Below are positions 1 through 8,089 of a stretch of DNA of 64,000 nucleotides, piece by piece. The stretch's first letter is position 1. Each line of letters opens with the position of its first letter. The DNA comes from JBGQOJ01 sp052119585. Its GTDB lineage: Bacteria > Pseudomonadota > Alphaproteobacteria > Rhodobacterales > Rhodobacteraceae. The position numbers and the translations under genes were made by a program. The stretch spans positions 58,028-122,027 of the forward strand of contig NZ_JBGQOJ010000012.1 in the NCBI RefSeq assembly GCF_052119585.1, written 5' to 3'. The notes below the pieces were generated by a model that saw nothing but the letters and a program-made list of their open reading frames with translations, ran no database searches and had not been told where the DNA came from.

Positions 1-14
1 AACAAATTGCTCAT
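1..14 (-). CDS. First codons of the next ABC transporter gene (partial)
   Basis: An ATG on the minus strand at 14-12 overlaps the stop codon of the upstream permease in an ATGA arrangement. It reads M-S-N-L before the window ends. In dipeptide/oligopeptide ABC operons the gene after the second permease is normally the first ATP-binding subunit (DppD/OppD type), so that is the likely identity. This rests on position alone, because only four codons are visible. Confidence 0.4.
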
Positions 15-928
15 TTCAGCCCCTTCGGGTCAAGCACATCGCGCAGCCCGTCACCCAAAAGGTTGAACCCAAGGGAGACCACGAAAATCGCGATGCCGGG
101 CATCGTTGCCACCCACCAGAAATCAATCAGGAACCGCCGCCCCGAGGCGATCATAGCCCCCCATTCGGGCTGTGGCGGCTGCGCGCCAAGGCCCAGAAAG
201 CCAAGGCCGGCGGCGGTCAGGATGATACCCGCCATATCCAGCGTCACGCGGATGATGACCGACGACAGGCACAAAGGCACGACATGCCCCCAGATGATCC
301 GCGCCGGCCCCGCCCCTTGCAGGCGGATCGCGGCGATATAATCGGTGTCGCGAATGGTCAGCGTTTCGGCGCGCGCCAGACGGGCATAGGGCGGCCAGCT
401 GGTGATCGCGATGGCGATGATTGCGTTCTCGATGCCCGGCCCCAACGCAGCCACAAAGGCAAGGGCCAGGATCAGGCGCGGAAAGGCCAGAAAGATGTCG
501 GTCAGGCGCATCAGCACCGTATCGACCCAGCCGCCGAAATAGCCCGCCGTGGTGCCGACAAGCAGCCCGATCGGCGTGGCGATCACCGCCACCAGCGCCA
601 CAACCATCAGCGTCAGTCGCGCGCCGTGCACGACCCGGCTAAAGATATCGCGGGCCTGTTCATCTGTGCCCATCAGATGCGCGGCACTTGGCGGCAACAG
701 CCGCTCTGTGCGCAGATCGCCACCCGAAAGCGGGTTATAGGGCGCGATCGCATTGGCAAAGACCGCGACCAGAACCAGCAGTACAACAATGCCAAGACCG
801 ACCATCGCCAGACGGTTGGTGCGAAAAGCCAGCCAGGTGCGATAGGTCTGCCCTGCCCGTGCCTGACGGCGCGAGGTCGGGTGATCGGACAAAAGCCATT
901 CGCGGCGGGACAGGACAGGCACAGTCAT
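11..928 (-). CDS. Peptide/nickel-type ABC transporter permease, DppC-like
   Basis: Inner-membrane permease of a family 5 (dipeptide/oligopeptide/nickel) ABC importer, 305 residues, normal for DppC/OppC. It has the family's long cytoplasmic N-terminus, a first membrane helix near residues 40-62, and a cluster of hydrophobic helices from about 105 onward. The region around residues 205-215 (GAGPARIIWGHVVP) is the EAA-type loop that contacts the ATPase, followed by the conserved LGFLGLG segment. Its start overlaps the stop of the preceding permease by 4 bp, and its own stop overlaps the next start, so the operon is translationally coupled. The substrate cannot be read from sequence. The neighbouring aromatic and sugar-acid genes mean a non-peptide substrate is possible. 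Confidence 0.9.
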   Translation of the reverse strand: MTVPVLSRREWLLSDHPTSRRQARAGQTYRTWLAFRTNRLAMVGLGIVVLLVLVAVFANAIAPYNPLSGGDLRTERLLPPSAAHLMGTDEQARDIFSRVVHGARLTLMVVALVAVIATPIGLLVGTTAGYFGGWVDTVLMRLTDIFLAFPRLILALAFVAALGPGIENAIIAIAITSWPPYARLARAETLTIRDTDYIAAIRLQGAGPARIIWGHVVPLCLSSVIIRVTLDMAGIILTAAGLGFLGLGAQPPQPEWGAMIASGRRFLIDFWWVATMPGIAIFVVSLGFNLLGDGLRDVLDPKGLK

Positions 929-1989
929 CCGCGCCTCCTGACCCGGGGGTCAAGCACGGTATACAGTAGATCGGACAACAGGTTCAGCCCCACGAAAATA
1001 ACGCCGATCACCAGTGTCCCGCCAAGCACGGCGTTCATATCGGCATTTTGCAGCGAATTGGTCAGATATTGCCCCAACCCCGGCCAGGCAAAGACGGTCT
1101 CGGTCAGCACCGACCCCTCCAGCAGGCTGGCATAGGACAACGCGATCACGGTCACCAAAGGCACAGCGGCATTGCGCAGGGCGTGGACCCAGATGATCCG
1201 CCATTCCGCAACACCCTTGACCCGCGCGGTGGTCACATATTCCTGCGCAAGCTCGTTCAGCATGAAACTGCGGGTCATCCGGCTGATATAGGCCATGGAA
1301 TAATACCCCAGCAGCGAGGCGGGCAGGATGATGTGGGAAAAGACGTTTCCGAAGGCCTCCCACTGGCCCTGAATCGCGGTGTCGATCAGCAACAGGCCGG
1401 TGATCTGGGTGACGGAATATTCGTATGCGATATCTATCCGCCCCGGCCCCGCAACCCAGTCCAGTTGTGCGTAAAATACCAAGAGACCCAGAAGGCCCAG
1501 CCAGAAGATCGGGGCGGAATAGCCGATCAGGCCCACCACCCGCACGATCTGGTCGATCAGCTTGCCCTGCTTCACCGCCGCCAGAACCCCGACGGGCAGA
1601 CCCAGAACCGTGCCGATGATGATTGCGACCGTGGCCAGTTCCAGCGTGGCGGGAAACACCCGCCGAATATCCTCGGCAATGTCTTTCTTGGTCAGAAGCG
1701 AGGTGCCGAAATCGCCCACGACCGCTTTTTTCAGGTAGATCCAGAATTGCTCGTAGATCGGCTTGTCCAGACCAAGTTCGATAAACGCCTTATCATAGGT
1801 GGACTGCGACGCGCGGTCGCCCACCACCGCCAGCACCGGATCGACAGGCACGACGCGCCCGATCAGAAAGGTCACCAGCAACAGACCGAAGAACGTTACC
1901 GCCAATGTCCCGCACAGTCGCGCAACAGGCATGATCCAGGTGGAAGGGGCGCGCAGGCGCCCCCCCGTTTGCGATGGTGTTGCACTCAT
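925..1989 (-). CDS. Peptide/nickel-type ABC transporter permease, DppB-like
   Basis: Second inner-membrane permease of the same importer, 354 residues. It has the DppB/OppB layout: an N-terminal helix (residues about 22-45), a large periplasmic loop rich in short conserved blocks (VPVDPVLAVVGDRAS), then five further helices. The EAA-type coupling loop is near TTARVKGVAEWRIIWVHALRNA, and the C-terminal segment ends in LLYTVLDPRVRRR, typical of the family. Its start codon overlaps the stop of the binding-protein gene (ATGA) and its stop overlaps the DppC-like start, so the subunits are probably made in fixed ratio. It is slightly longer than E. coli DppB (339 residues) because of an extra 15-20 residues at the N-terminus. 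Confidence 0.9.
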   Translation of the reverse strand: MSATPSQTGGRLRAPSTWIMPVARLCGTLAVTFFGLLLVTFLIGRVVPVDPVLAVVGDRASQSTYDKAFIELGLDKPIYEQFWIYLKKAVVGDFGTSLLTKKDIAEDIRRVFPATLELATVAIIIGTVLGLPVGVLAAVKQGKLIDQIVRVVGLIGYSAPIFWLGLLGLLVFYAQLDWVAGPGRIDIAYEYSVTQITGLLLIDTAIQGQWEAFGNVFSHIILPASLLGYYSMAYISRMTRSFMLNELAQEYVTTARVKGVAEWRIIWVHALRNAAVPLVTVIALSYASLLEGSVLTETVFAWPGLGQYLTNSLQNADMNAVLGGTLVIGVIFVGLNLLSDLLYTVLDPRVRRRG

Positions 1990-3584
1990 TCCTTGGTCAC
2001 AGCCCGGAACGAGTTGTCGTTGAACGACGGGCCGACGATAAAGCCCTTCACGTTAGACCGGATGCCCAGAACTTCGATTTCCTGGAACATGATGACAAAG
2101 GGGGACATCGCCTGATGCTCTTTTTGCAGCTCGACATACATCTCTGCCCGCTTGCCCGCGTCGCTTTCAAGAACGGCGGCGTCGGCTTTTGCGGTCATTC
2201 CAGGAATGTCCCAGGCGTTGCGCCATGCCAGTGGCTTGGACGTCGCATCGTCGGAATTGTCGGGGTTGCGCGCAAAGGTATCGGCGTTTGTGTGCGGGTC
2301 CTGATAGTCGGGGCCCCAGCGGCCGATATAGATGTCGTGGTTCCGTGCGCGATACTTGGTCAACGTCTGCTGGCCATCGCCCGGAATCAGTTCCATCGTG
2401 ATGCCGGCCATGGCCATCGTTTGCTGGATCGCTTGCGCAATGCCGGTGATTTCAGGCGTGTTGCGGGTGTCCATCGTCACGGTAAAGCCATCTGGCACAC
2501 CGGCCGCTGCCAGCAGTTCCTTGGCCTTCTCGACGTTCAGCGCGAATGGCGTGTCTTCCAGTGCGCCAAGGAACCCCTTGGGCAGGAACGCCTGATGCAC
2601 GGTCACTTTGCCCTTCATGATCGTATCGGCAATCGCCGCATAGTCGACCAGATACTTCATCGCCTGACGCACCTCGGGCTTGGACAGGAACGCGTTCTTC
2701 TGGTTCAGACCAAGGTAGTAGATCGAGCCTTTGACGCCACTTTCGATCGTGATGTCGGGGTTCGACCCCAGGGCCACGATTTCCTCTGCCCCAAGGTTGC
2801 GGGCGATGTCGATATCACCTTTTTCCAGCAGCAGGCGCTGCGTTGCGGCCTCTGGGATATGGCGATAGATCGCGCGCGCCATTTCGGGCGCTGCTCCATT
2901 GTAATTATCGTTGCGTTCCAGCACGATAACCTCGTTTGCGCGCCACTCTCGGATGCTGAAAGCCCCCGATCCCGCATAGTTCGTTTTCAGCCAGTTATAA
3001 CCGAAATCGCCATCGGCCTCGTGGCTGGCAACCAACGCCTTGTCGACGATGAAACCAACCGTCGCGGTCAGGCAATACAGCACCAGCGTCGGCGCATAGG
3101 GTTTGTCCATCTCGAATTCGAACGTCATGTCGCCGGTCTGGCGGATCATCGCATCGACGTTCTCGGGGCTGAACCCGAATTGCGTCAGGATGAACGCGGG
3201 GGACTTGTCCAGCTTGACCGCGCGGGTCAGCGAATAGACGGCATCGGCGGCGGTGATCGGGTTGCCGCTTGCGAATTTCATGTCGGGACGGATGTTGAAG
3301 GTGAATGTCTTGCCGTCGGCTGACACTTCCCAGCTTTCGGCGATCACACCGAAGATGTCGGAGACATCGTTCACGTCATAGCCGACCAGCGGCTGGTAAG
3401 AGTTTCCGAGAATTTCGGAGGCGGTGAACTCGAACACCTCCGCCGGATCAAGGCTGATCACATCGTCGATCGACCAGGCCTGAATCAGGGTGTCTTTCGG
3501 GGTTTCGGCCAGCGCCATGGGCGGTGCAAACGCGGTTAGGGCCGCAACGGCGGCTGCCGCAATAAATCTTGAGATGTTTGACAT
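1986..3584 (-). CDS. ABC transporter substrate-binding protein, family 5
   Basis: Periplasmic solute receptor for the adjoining permeases, 532 residues from the chosen start. The ATG at 3584 gives a clean Sec signal peptide (MSNISRFIAAAAVAALTAFA... cleaving after MALA). An upstream in-frame ATG at 3641 would put 19 polar residues before it and is less likely. The mature protein has family 5 marks: the LDPAEVFEFTASEILGNSYQ block near the N-terminus, FTFNIRPDMKFASGNPITAADAVYS, and C-terminal QTLTKYRARNHDIYIGRWGPDYQDPHTN. This last block resembles peptide- and opine-type receptors. It is the first gene of the minus-strand operon. A 20-bp near-palindrome about 170 bp upstream (3757-3776) may be its operator. 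Confidence 0.88.
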   Translation of the reverse strand: MSNISRFIAAAAVAALTAFAPPMALAETPKDTLIQAWSIDDVISLDPAEVFEFTASEILGNSYQPLVGYDVNDVSDIFGVIAESWEVSADGKTFTFNIRPDMKFASGNPITAADAVYSLTRAVKLDKSPAFILTQFGFSPENVDAMIRQTGDMTFEFEMDKPYAPTLVLYCLTATVGFIVDKALVASHEADGDFGYNWLKTNYAGSGAFSIREWRANEVIVLERNDNYNGAAPEMARAIYRHIPEAATQRLLLEKGDIDIARNLGAEEIVALGSNPDITIESGVKGSIYYLGLNQKNAFLSKPEVRQAMKYLVDYAAIADTIMKGKVTVHQAFLPKGFLGALEDTPFALNVEKAKELLAAAGVPDGFTVTMDTRNTPEITGIAQAIQQTMAMAGITMELIPGDGQQTLTKYRARNHDIYIGRWGPDYQDPHTNADTFARNPDNSDDATSKPLAWRNAWDIPGMTAKADAAVLESDAGKRAEMYVELQKEHQAMSPFVIMFQEIEVLGIRSNVKGFIVGPSFNDNSFRAVTKE

Positions 3585-3756
3585 CTTTGACCTCGCTGTT
3601 GAATGGTGGCGCGGCGAATGGTGCCAAAGGTCCAAATCCACGCTCTGGCACGATTAGCGCGAGAGTTTCGGGGCAAGTCAAGTTGCCTGCCGCAGGCCCG
3701 GCAAACCCGCCAGGCGCTGCCACTTCCATGGGCAGGGGGGTGTGCGTTTGCCTGTA

Positions 3757-3776
3757 ATTTTATCAACTGGTAAAAT
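3757..3776. promoter_or_regulatory. Candidate operator upstream of the ABC importer operon
   Basis: ATTTTATCAACTGGTAAAAT is a 20-bp inverted repeat with 9-bp arms and one mismatch around a 2-bp centre. It lies in the 279-bp gap between the binding-protein gene (start 3584) and the MarR-type gene ending at 3864, the only non-coding DNA ahead of the transporter operon. Its AT content stands out from the surroundings. The regulator is unknown. Confidence 0.5.
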
Positions 3777-3863
3777 ACTGCGTGAAATCAAAGGTCTACA
3801 TCTGGCCCGCAGATCATGGCGCGGGACGGGCAAGGGAAAAATCGGCCAGAATTGCCGCTGCAA

Positions 3864-4313
3864 TTAATCTTGCGCCTTTTCGTCGGGCCGCAACGCCTTT
3901 TGCGCCAGCGCGATGAACTGCTCTCTTTCGGATGCGGTCAGTGACCCCAGGATATCATCCTGAAGGCCGCGCACGACAGGTCCGATCCGGTCCAGCGTGG
4001 CCTGCCCGTCTTCGGTCAACCAAAGCGCACGCGCGCGGCGGTCCTCTTTGTTGATGCTGCGCGTCACCAATCCTTTGCGCTCCAGCCGCTCCACAACGCC
4101 GCCAATCGTGGCGCGGTCATACGCGATCAGACTGGCCAGCGTTGCCTGATCGACCCCCGGATTTTGCCGCACCGTGTTCATCGCCGCGAATTGAACCGAG
4201 GTCAGGTCATAGCCTGCCGCCTTGACCCGGTCCTGAAAAACCGAGGCCGATACCTGATTCAGGCGCCGGATCAGATGCCCCGGCATATCTGACAATGGAA
4301 TACTCTCGGTCAT
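3864..4313 (-). CDS. MarR-family regulator, MobR-like
   Basis: A 149-residue winged-helix repressor of normal MarR length. Residues about 45-100 hold the DNA-binding region: VDQATLASLIAYDRATIGGVVERLERKGLV (helices 3-4), then the beta-wing with the characteristic basic SINKEDRRARAL. It is transcribed away from the adjacent 3-hydroxybenzoate monooxygenase-like gene, with 97 bp between the two starts. The same arrangement is known for mobR and mobA of Comamonas testosteroni, where MobR is a MarR protein released by 3-hydroxybenzoate. The start is supported by a GAGGAAA ribosome site on the minus strand. Repression and ligand are inferred from this context and from the paired palindromes in the gap. 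Confidence 0.88.
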   Translation of the reverse strand: MTESIPLSDMPGHLIRRLNQVSASVFQDRVKAAGYDLTSVQFAAMNTVRQNPGVDQATLASLIAYDRATIGGVVERLERKGLVTRSINKEDRRARALWLTEDGQATLDRIGPVVRGLQDDILGSLTASEREQFIALAQKALRPDEKAQD

Positions 4314-4332
4314 GTGGTTTCCTCGAAATAGA

Positions 4333-4393
4333 ATGCATACATATCATATTGACAAGCGTTACGGTAGTCCTCATATAAGATATGTATACATAT
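4333..4393 (+). promoter_or_regulatory. Promoter with two MarR-type operators for the monooxygenase gene
   Basis: A perfect -35 hexamer TTGACA (4349-4354) is followed at 17-19 bp by CATATA/TATAAG (4372-4379). It is bracketed by two copies of ATGYATACATAT, one at 4333-4344 just upstream of -35 and one at 4382-4393 at or after the transcription start. The downstream copy extends to a perfect 14-bp palindrome, ATATGTATACATAT (4380-4393). Repressor bound at both sites would cover the promoter. The same gap must also drive the divergent MarR gene, so autoregulation is likely. Confidence 0.7.
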
Positions 4394-4410
4394 TAATATG
4401 GAGCGCGGAC

Positions 4411-6333
4411 ATGCAGTATCACCTGAATGGATATCGGACCGGCAGCCCCCATATCGCCGACCACATCGGCGATCCCCGCCCCGACACCCTGCCCCCGAAG
4501 GTGGATGTTCTGATTGTCGGCTGTGGTCCGGCAGGATTGACGCTGGCCGCGCAACTGGCGGCCTTTCCCGACATCAAGACCTGCATCATCGACCAAAAAC
4601 CCGGCCCCCTTCAGTTCGGTCAGGCAGATGGCATCGCCTGCCGTTCGGTCGAGATGTTCGAGGCCTTCGGATTTGCCGAACGCGTGCTGCGCGAGGCCTA
4701 TTGGGTCAACGAAACCACATTCTGGAAACCCGATACCGACCGGCCCGATACGATTGCGCGGTCCGACCGGATTCAGGACACCGAAGACGACCTGTCCGAA
4801 TTTCCCCATGTGATCCTTAGTCAGGCGCGTGTGCATGACTTCTACCTTGACGTGATGCGCAACGCCCCCACCAGACTGGAACCCTATTATGGCCGCGCGG
4901 TTACAGGCCTGTCGATGGACCGCACGGCACGCCATCCGGCAACCGTGACCATCGAGCGGGCAGACACCGGCACCCCGGAGACCATAAAGGCCCGCTATGT
5001 TGTCGGCTGTGACGGGGCGCGCAGCGTCGTGCGTAAATCCATGGGCCGCGATCTTGTCGGCGATGCCGCCAATCAGGGCTGGGGGGTCATGGATGTTCTG
5101 GTCGATACGGATTTTCCCGATATCCGGCTGAAATCGGTGATCCATTCGGCCAACGAAGGGTCCGTTCTGATCATCCCGCGCGAAGGCGGCTATCTGGTGC
5201 GGCTTTATGTCGAGTTGGAAAAGCTGAAGACCGACGAACGGATCTCCAGCAAGAACATCACCCGGGACCAGTTGATTTCAGCGGCAAAGCGCATTCTGCA
5301 TCCCTACAGCTTCGAGGTGAAAGAGGTGGCGTGGTGGTCGGTCTACGAAATAGGCCAGCGCCTGTGCGACAAGTTTGACGATGCCGATGACGCATCCAAC
5401 CCGTTGCCTCATGTTTTCATCGCGGGCGACGCGGGTCATACCCACAGCCCCAAGGCGGGTCAGGGCATGAATGTGTCGATGGGCGATGCGTTCAATCTGG
5501 GATGGAAACTGGCCAGCGTTCTGCGCGGCAACAGCGATCCCGCCCTGCTTTGCACCTATTCCGCCGAGCGTCAGGCGATTGCAAAAGAGCTGATTGATTT
5601 CGACCGCGCCTTCGCCAAAATGTTCAGCGCCAAACCCGTTATCGAGGGCGCAGGGACAGATGCGGACGAAGACGCGGTCGACCCGAAGGAATTCCAGAAA
5701 TATTTCCAGCGGCACGGGCGGTTCACCGCAGGCACGTCGGTGCAGTATGGCCCGTCCCTGATTACCGGCGATACGGCGCATCAACATCTTGCCAAAGGGC
5801 TGACCATCGGGATGCGGTTCCATTCCGCACCTGTGATCCGTGCCGCAGACGCCAGACCTGTTCCACTGGGGCATATGTTCAAGGCAGATGGCCGCTGGCG
5901 CCTGATTGCCTTTGCCGGCACGAAGGCAGGCGGCAAGGACATTGATGCCCTTTGCGATTTCCTGACCGAAACGCCCCGATCGCCCCTGCGCAAATACACC
6001 CCCGCCACCGCCGACACAGATGCGGTGATCGACGTGCGGGCGGTGTTCCAGAAGGGGCACAGGGCCTTGGATGTCAGCGCCTTGCACCCGTTACTGCGCC
6101 CGCAAAAGGGCCGCTATGGCCTGACCGACGCCGAAAAGGTCTTTTGCCCAGACCTGAAATCCGGGGCCGACATTTTCGACATGCGCGGGATTGACCGGCA
6201 GAATGGTTGCCTGATTATTGTCCGGCCAGATCAATACGTCGCGCAGGTCCTGCCCCTCGACGCCTTTGACGCGGTTGCGGGCTTTTTTGACGGGTTCATG
6301 CGCGACCGCGGGGTGCAGCCGCCCGGCGTTTGA
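4411..6333 (+). CDS. mobA: FAD-dependent 3-hydroxybenzoate 4-monooxygenase-like protein (MobA type)
   Basis: Predicted flavin hydroxylase of 640 residues converting 3-hydroxybenzoate, NADPH and O2 to protocatechuate in the cytoplasm. The ATG at 4411 follows a GGAGCG ribosome site. The longer frame from 4312 would run through the operator. The N-terminus (MQYHLNGYRTGSPHIA) and the blocks FGQADGIACRSVEMFEAFGF, SEFPHVILSQARVHD and WWSVYEIGQRLC agree closely with remembered Comamonas MobA (about 639 residues). The FAD-binding marks are GCGPAG at residues 37-42, the DG motif at 201-202 and the GD motif at 339-340 followed by HTHSPKAGQGMN. The last 200 residues form the thioredoxin-like tail of the phenol hydroxylase class. 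A related phenol-type hydroxylase remains possible. No ring-cleavage genes lie in the window. Confidence 0.85.
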   Translation: MQYHLNGYRTGSPHIADHIGDPRPDTLPPKVDVLIVGCGPAGLTLAAQLAAFPDIKTCIIDQKPGPLQFGQADGIACRSVEMFEAFGFAERVLREAYWVNETTFWKPDTDRPDTIARSDRIQDTEDDLSEFPHVILSQARVHDFYLDVMRNAPTRLEPYYGRAVTGLSMDRTARHPATVTIERADTGTPETIKARYVVGCDGARSVVRKSMGRDLVGDAANQGWGVMDVLVDTDFPDIRLKSVIHSANEGSVLIIPREGGYLVRLYVELEKLKTDERISSKNITRDQLISAAKRILHPYSFEVKEVAWWSVYEIGQRLCDKFDDADDASNPLPHVFIAGDAGHTHSPKAGQGMNVSMGDAFNLGWKLASVLRGNSDPALLCTYSAERQAIAKELIDFDRAFAKMFSAKPVIEGAGTDADEDAVDPKEFQKYFQRHGRFTAGTSVQYGPSLITGDTAHQHLAKGLTIGMRFHSAPVIRAADARPVPLGHMFKADGRWRLIAFAGTKAGGKDIDALCDFLTETPRSPLRKYTPATADTDAVIDVRAVFQKGHRALDVSALHPLLRPQKGRYGLTDAEKVFCPDLKSGADIFDMRGIDRQNGCLIIVRPDQYVAQVLPLDAFDAVAGFFDGFMRDRGVQPPGV

Positions 6334-6348
6334 CGCCGATCTGGCGGC

Positions 6349-7311
6349 TTACTGTATCTGGTTGATCAGGTCATCCCCCGCAGCAAGGCGGTTCACGTTT
6401 TCGGCCATCGCGGCGCGGCGGCGCGCGATTGTGCCGGTCGTCCAGCCGGACATATGCGGGGTCATCGTGACGTTGGGCAGCAAGTGGAACGGCTTGTTCC
6501 CGGGCAGCGGATGCGGTGCCGCTGGCGTCGGATAGACATACCAAGTGTCCAGAATGGCGCCGCCGATCCTGTCACCGGCCAACGCGTCATACAGCGCATC
6601 CTCGTCGACCACCGCGCCGCGCCCGACGTTCATCAGGATCGCGTGGGGCTGCATGGCGGCCAGCGCCTGAATGCCGATCAAGCCGCGTGTGGTCTCTGTC
6701 AGCGGCAGGGTGTTGATGACAATATCGACGCGGCCCAGCATGTCTGACAGCGCATCCAGCCCATAGCTTGCCGCCAGATGGCCCCCCGCGACCGGTGACC
6801 GGTTGGCAACATGCACCGCCATCCCAAAGGCCGCCGCCCGCGCCGCAACCGCCTGCCCGATGTGGCCATACCCAACGATGCCGATGCTTTGCGCGCCCAG
6901 CTCGGTCCGCAGGCCATCCGGCCCACCCGCCCAATAATGCCAGTCGCCCTGCCGCAGTTGCGCGTCGGCCTTTGCCAGCGGCACATGGCGCGACAGCAGC
7001 GCCGCCATCACATATTCCGCAATCGCGGTTTCATGTCCGAAACAGTTGCACAGCGCGCAATCGGGCGGCAGCAGCGACAGATCAATGCCATCATACCCCG
7101 CGCCCGGCACCTGATACAACCGCGCCGTCAGCGCAGGGTGATCCGGCGTCAGCTTGACCCCGATGACCACATCCGCACCAGTCAGCGCCGCTACCTCATC
7201 CGCGCGATCAAGCGTATCGGACAGGATACTGATGTCATGTGGCGCCGAAAGAAGTCCGGCGAAACCGGGGTGGAACGTTGCGGCATTGTTGCCATGGAAA
7301 ACGATTTTCAT
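6349..7311 (-). CDS. D-isomer-specific 2-hydroxyacid dehydrogenase family protein
   Basis: NAD(P)-dependent dehydrogenase of 320 residues, a normal family length. The Rossmann motif is GYGHIG within SIGIVGYGHIGQAVAARAAA, the catalytic Arg is in NVGRGAVVDEDAL and the catalytic His in MTPHMSGWT. The usual Glu of the DVFxxEP block is not evident: the matching stretch reads LDTWYVYPTP, with Tyr where Glu normally stands. Activity may therefore differ from standard lactate/glycerate enzymes. It is the last gene of a minus-strand group with an SDR and an enolase-superfamily dehydratase, 10 bp downstream of the SDR, with an AAGGATC ribosome site. A role in reducing or oxidising a 2-keto acid made by the dehydratase is plausible. 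The substrate is not known. Confidence 0.85.
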   Translation of the reverse strand: MKIVFHGNNAATFHPGFAGLLSAPHDISILSDTLDRADEVAALTGADVVIGVKLTPDHPALTARLYQVPGAGYDGIDLSLLPPDCALCNCFGHETAIAEYVMAALLSRHVPLAKADAQLRQGDWHYWAGGPDGLRTELGAQSIGIVGYGHIGQAVAARAAAFGMAVHVANRSPVAGGHLAASYGLDALSDMLGRVDIVINTLPLTETTRGLIGIQALAAMQPHAILMNVGRGAVVDEDALYDALAGDRIGGAILDTWYVYPTPAAPHPLPGNKPFHLLPNVTMTPHMSGWTTGTIARRRAAMAENVNRLAAGDDLINQIQ

Positions 7312-7321
7312 CGCGGGATCC

Positions 7322-8089
7322 TTATAATACCGAAATCATGCCGCCGTCGGCATAGATGATCTGTCCGTTGATGTAGTTCGATGCATCCGACGCCAGATAG
7401 ATCGCCGTGCCTGCCAGTTCCTCTGGCTTTCCCCAGCGACGGGCGGGCGTGCGGGCTTTGACCCAGGCGTCGAAATCGGGGTTGTTGATCAGCGCCTCGT
7501 TCATGTCGGTGATCATGTAGCCGGGGCCGATGGCGTTGGCCTGAATGCCCAGTTCGCCCCATTCGGCGGCCATCGCCTTGGTCAGCATCTTGATGCCGCC
7601 CTTGGACACCGTATAGGGGGCGACCGTCGCGCGGGCCAGTTCCGAGGTCAGCGAGCCGATGTTGATGACTTTCCCCCTGCCCCGCGCGGCCATGCGTTTG
7701 GCGGCCTCGCGCCCGATCACAAAGGCAGAGGTCAGGTTGGTGTCCATCACGCGGCGCCAGTCCGCTGTTTCCAGCTCCAGCATCGGTTTGCGGAACTGGA
7801 TGCCCGCGTTGTTGATCAGGATGTCGATCTCGACCCCGTCTTTGTCGAAATGATCGAACGCCGCGATGATCGCGGGCTCGTCGGTGATGTCGAAGGCAGA
7901 GGTCAGAACCTCGAACCCCGCCGCCCGCATCTGGGTTGCCGCCTCGGCCAGTCGCGCCTCGTTCACCCCGTTCAGCACCACGCGCGCGCCCGCGCCGGCC
8001 AACCCTTCGGCAAAGGCGCGGCCAAGCCCGCGAGAGGAACCGGTGATCAGGGCTGTCTTGCCCGTCAGATCGAACAAGGACACCGACAT
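7322..8089 (-). CDS. SDR oxidoreductase, gluconate 5-dehydrogenase-like
   Basis: Classical short-chain dehydrogenase of 255 residues. The cofactor motif is TGSSRGLG near residue 16, the NAG motif is INNAGIQ, and the catalytic triad is Ser in NIGSLTSE with Tyr and Lys in YTVSKGG. The block ANAIGPGYMITDMNEALINN is typical of the gluconate 5-dehydrogenase (IdnO/Gno) branch. The ATG at 8089 overlaps the stop of the dehydratase gene as TGATG. A GTG one codon earlier is an alternative. It sits between a sugar-acid dehydratase-type gene and a 2-hydroxyacid dehydrogenase, so oxidation or reduction of a sugar acid or ketoacid is the most natural role. The exact substrate is not determined. Confidence 0.85.
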   Translation of the reverse strand: MSVSLFDLTGKTALITGSSRGLGRAFAEGLAGAGARVVLNGVNEARLAEAATQMRAAGFEVLTSAFDITDEPAIIAAFDHFDKDGVEIDILINNAGIQFRKPMLELETADWRRVMDTNLTSAFVIGREAAKRMAARGRGKVINIGSLTSELARATVAPYTVSKGGIKMLTKAMAAEWGELGIQANAIGPGYMITDMNEALINNPDFDAWVKARTPARRWGKPEELAGTAIYLASDASNYINGQIIYADGGMISVL

